Of a DNA stretch of 40,535 bases, positions 39,848 to 40,535 are shown one piece after another (the first letter of the stretch is position 1; each line of letters starts with the position of its first letter). The stretch lies in assembly GCA_035315345.1 (NCBI GenBank), contig DATFYA010000072.1, positions 1-40,535 on the forward strand, written 5' to 3'. The notes under the pieces are model-generated. The model was given only the letters and a program-made list of their open reading frames with translations. It was not told where the DNA came from and did not search any database. A program made the translations under genes and the position numbers. The DNA comes from Candidatus Methylomirabilota bacterium (GTDB lineage: Bacteria; Methylomirabilota; Methylomirabilia; Rokubacteriales; CSP1-6).

Positions 39848-40277
39848 CACCGCCGCCGAGAGGCGAGTAGTGCGCCTGGCGCCGCTCCCAGCGGACGCCG
39901 AGGCGGCGGACCAGCTGCTCCATGGCCAGGTCGTCGGGGACCAGCAGCGCGTCGTCCTCCACCGCCAGGGTGAAATGGCGGTTGCCCACGTCGAAGGCGA
40001 TGCGCACGGCCTGCTCCTGGCTCTCCGGGTAGATCGCCAGCAGCGCCTCCGGCCGCGACTCGACGACCAGATACCACGCCGCCTCCACCGCGATGATCGC
40101 CCCGGGCTCGAGCACGCTGCCGGTGGGCAGCGCGAGCGCGACCTCCCGTCGCCCGGTGGTGGTGAGCCGCCGCCGGTTCCACCGCCGCTCCTCCCAGCCG
40201 AGGCAGACGGTGTCGCGCTGCCGGCCCGTGAGGCCGGCCTCGTCCACGGAGAGTCGAGGCTCGGTGATGACGAGCAC
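39840..40277 (-). CDS. ureE: Urease nickel metallochaperone UreE
   Basis: 145 residues from GTG 40277, 5 nt after the ureC stop. The N-terminal peptide-binding domain has RREVALALPTGSVLEPG, and the metal-binding ferredoxin-like domain has VGNRHFTLAVED, whose His is the conserved nickel ligand at the dimer interface. The C terminus ([14 protein letters not shown]) lacks the polyhistidine tail seen in Klebsiella UreE, so it carries few nickel ions. The longer in-frame start at 40334 would lie inside ureC. Confidence 0.9.
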   Translation of the reverse strand: MLVITEPRLSVDEAGLTGRQRDTVCLGWEERRWNRRRLTTTGRREVALALPTGSVLEPGAIIAVEAAWYLVVESRPEALLAIYPESQEQAVRIAFDVGNRHFTLAVEDDALLVPDDLAMEQLVRRLGVRWERRQAHYSPLGGGDD

Positions 40278-40282
40278 GGCGA

Positions 40283-40535
40283 TCAGAAGAGGAAGTAGCG
40301 CTGGGCCATCGGCAGCACCCGCGCCGGCTCGCACGTGAGCAGGTGACCGTCCGCCCGGACCTCGTACGTCTCGGCGTCCACTTCCATCCGCGGGCAGTAC
40401 GCGTTGTGCACCATGGCCGCCTTCGTGAGGCCGCGGCAGCCGCGCACCGCGACCGTGGTCTTGCGCAGACCGAGCCGCGCGGCCACCCCGTCCTCCATCG
40501 CCGCGCGGGACAGGAACGTCACCGACGTCGAGTGG
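40283..40535 (-). CDS. ureC: Urease alpha subunit UreC, C-terminal end (partial)
   Basis: Only the last 83 codons are inside the window; the frame is open at the right edge. It reads [20 protein letters not shown], then [20 protein letters not shown] and ends [19 protein letters not shown], the near-invariant end of UreC. UreC holds the dinickel site that hydrolyses urea to ammonia and carbamate; the metal ligands lie upstream of the part seen. By the usual order ureA and ureB should be further right. Confidence 0.96.
   Translation of the reverse strand, partial: HSTSVTFLSRAAMEDGVAARLGLRKTTVAVRGCRGLTKAAMVHNAYCPRMEVDAETYEVRADGHLLTCEPARVLPMAQRYFLF

Overview
The window is about 70% G+C and almost fully coding. 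It contains no rRNA, no tRNA that I could find, no CRISPR array and no transposase. An OmpA-like outer-membrane lipoprotein, an MsbA-type exporter, signal peptidase I, twin-arginine signals and a PhoR/PhoB/Pst phosphate system point to a Gram-negative, free-living (probably soil or sediment) bacterium. The gene mix and base composition would fit Methylomirabilota/Rokubacteria or a related high-GC lineage, but that placement is a guess from general impression only.

Layout. (1) 1-7569, plus strand: metabolic genes in tight, often 4-nt-overlapping order. They are a PPOX flavin/F420 protein, a Rid protein, a YbjQ remnant, a twin-arginine nicotinamidase, a PlsC-like acyltransferase, a creatininase-family amidohydrolase, a stand-alone RAM domain, CorA, an epimerase and a 2-hydroxyacid dehydrogenase. 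(2) 7636-14298, minus strand: an Mrp/ApbC - LON-domain - double-PDZ - amidase operon, then a NodU/CmcH-type carbamoyltransferase with a zinc-ribbon methyltransferase. (3) 14416-18901, plus strand: flavin reductase, DegT aminotransferase, GT4 glycosyltransferase and MsbA-type exporter, which look like a glycan or glycolipid assembly and export unit. (4) 18910-22633, minus strand: signal peptidase I, EamA transporter, glutamine-dependent NAD synthetase and a DUF2867 protein, with a small zinc-ribbon gene divergent at 22686. (5) 22897-29129, minus strand: phoB-pstS-pstC-pstA-pstB-phoU and a LOG-family gene. (6) 29267-31554, minus strand: a twin-arginine transglutaminase-like protein, an OmpA-domain lipoprotein with a collagen-like Gly-X-Y segment, and a broken hsp20. 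(7) 31698-35568, minus strand: a fis-like gene, then a metallo-beta-lactamase-fold lipoprotein translationally coupled to a second phoB and to phoR. (8) 35682-40535, minus strand: ureC(partial)-ureE-ureF-ureG-ureD followed by an AtzG/AtzE/AtzH (HpxX/Y/Z)-like trio, apparently one operon.

Two themes join the regions. Phosphate acquisition takes up about 10 kb: a high-affinity transporter, two PhoB paralogues, PhoR, and a lipoprotein hydrolase that may release phosphate. Nitrogen recovery from small amides is the second: urease maturation, AtzE-type and GatA-like amidases, nicotinamidase with NAD synthetase, and creatininase.

The most unusual sequence-level signal is regulatory. Several genes at the head of transcription units (14298, 14416, 21152, 22686, 23931, 29129, 35235, and less closely 5660 and 10406) have a good -10 hexamer only 6-11 nt before the start codon. 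Transcription should then begin at or within a few bases of the start codon, giving leaderless or nearly leaderless mRNAs. One of these, phoB at 29129, carries a Pho-box-like array of four 7-bp units on an 11-bp period, placed 10 bp before its -10. No function here was checked against a database; all calls come from reading the translations.
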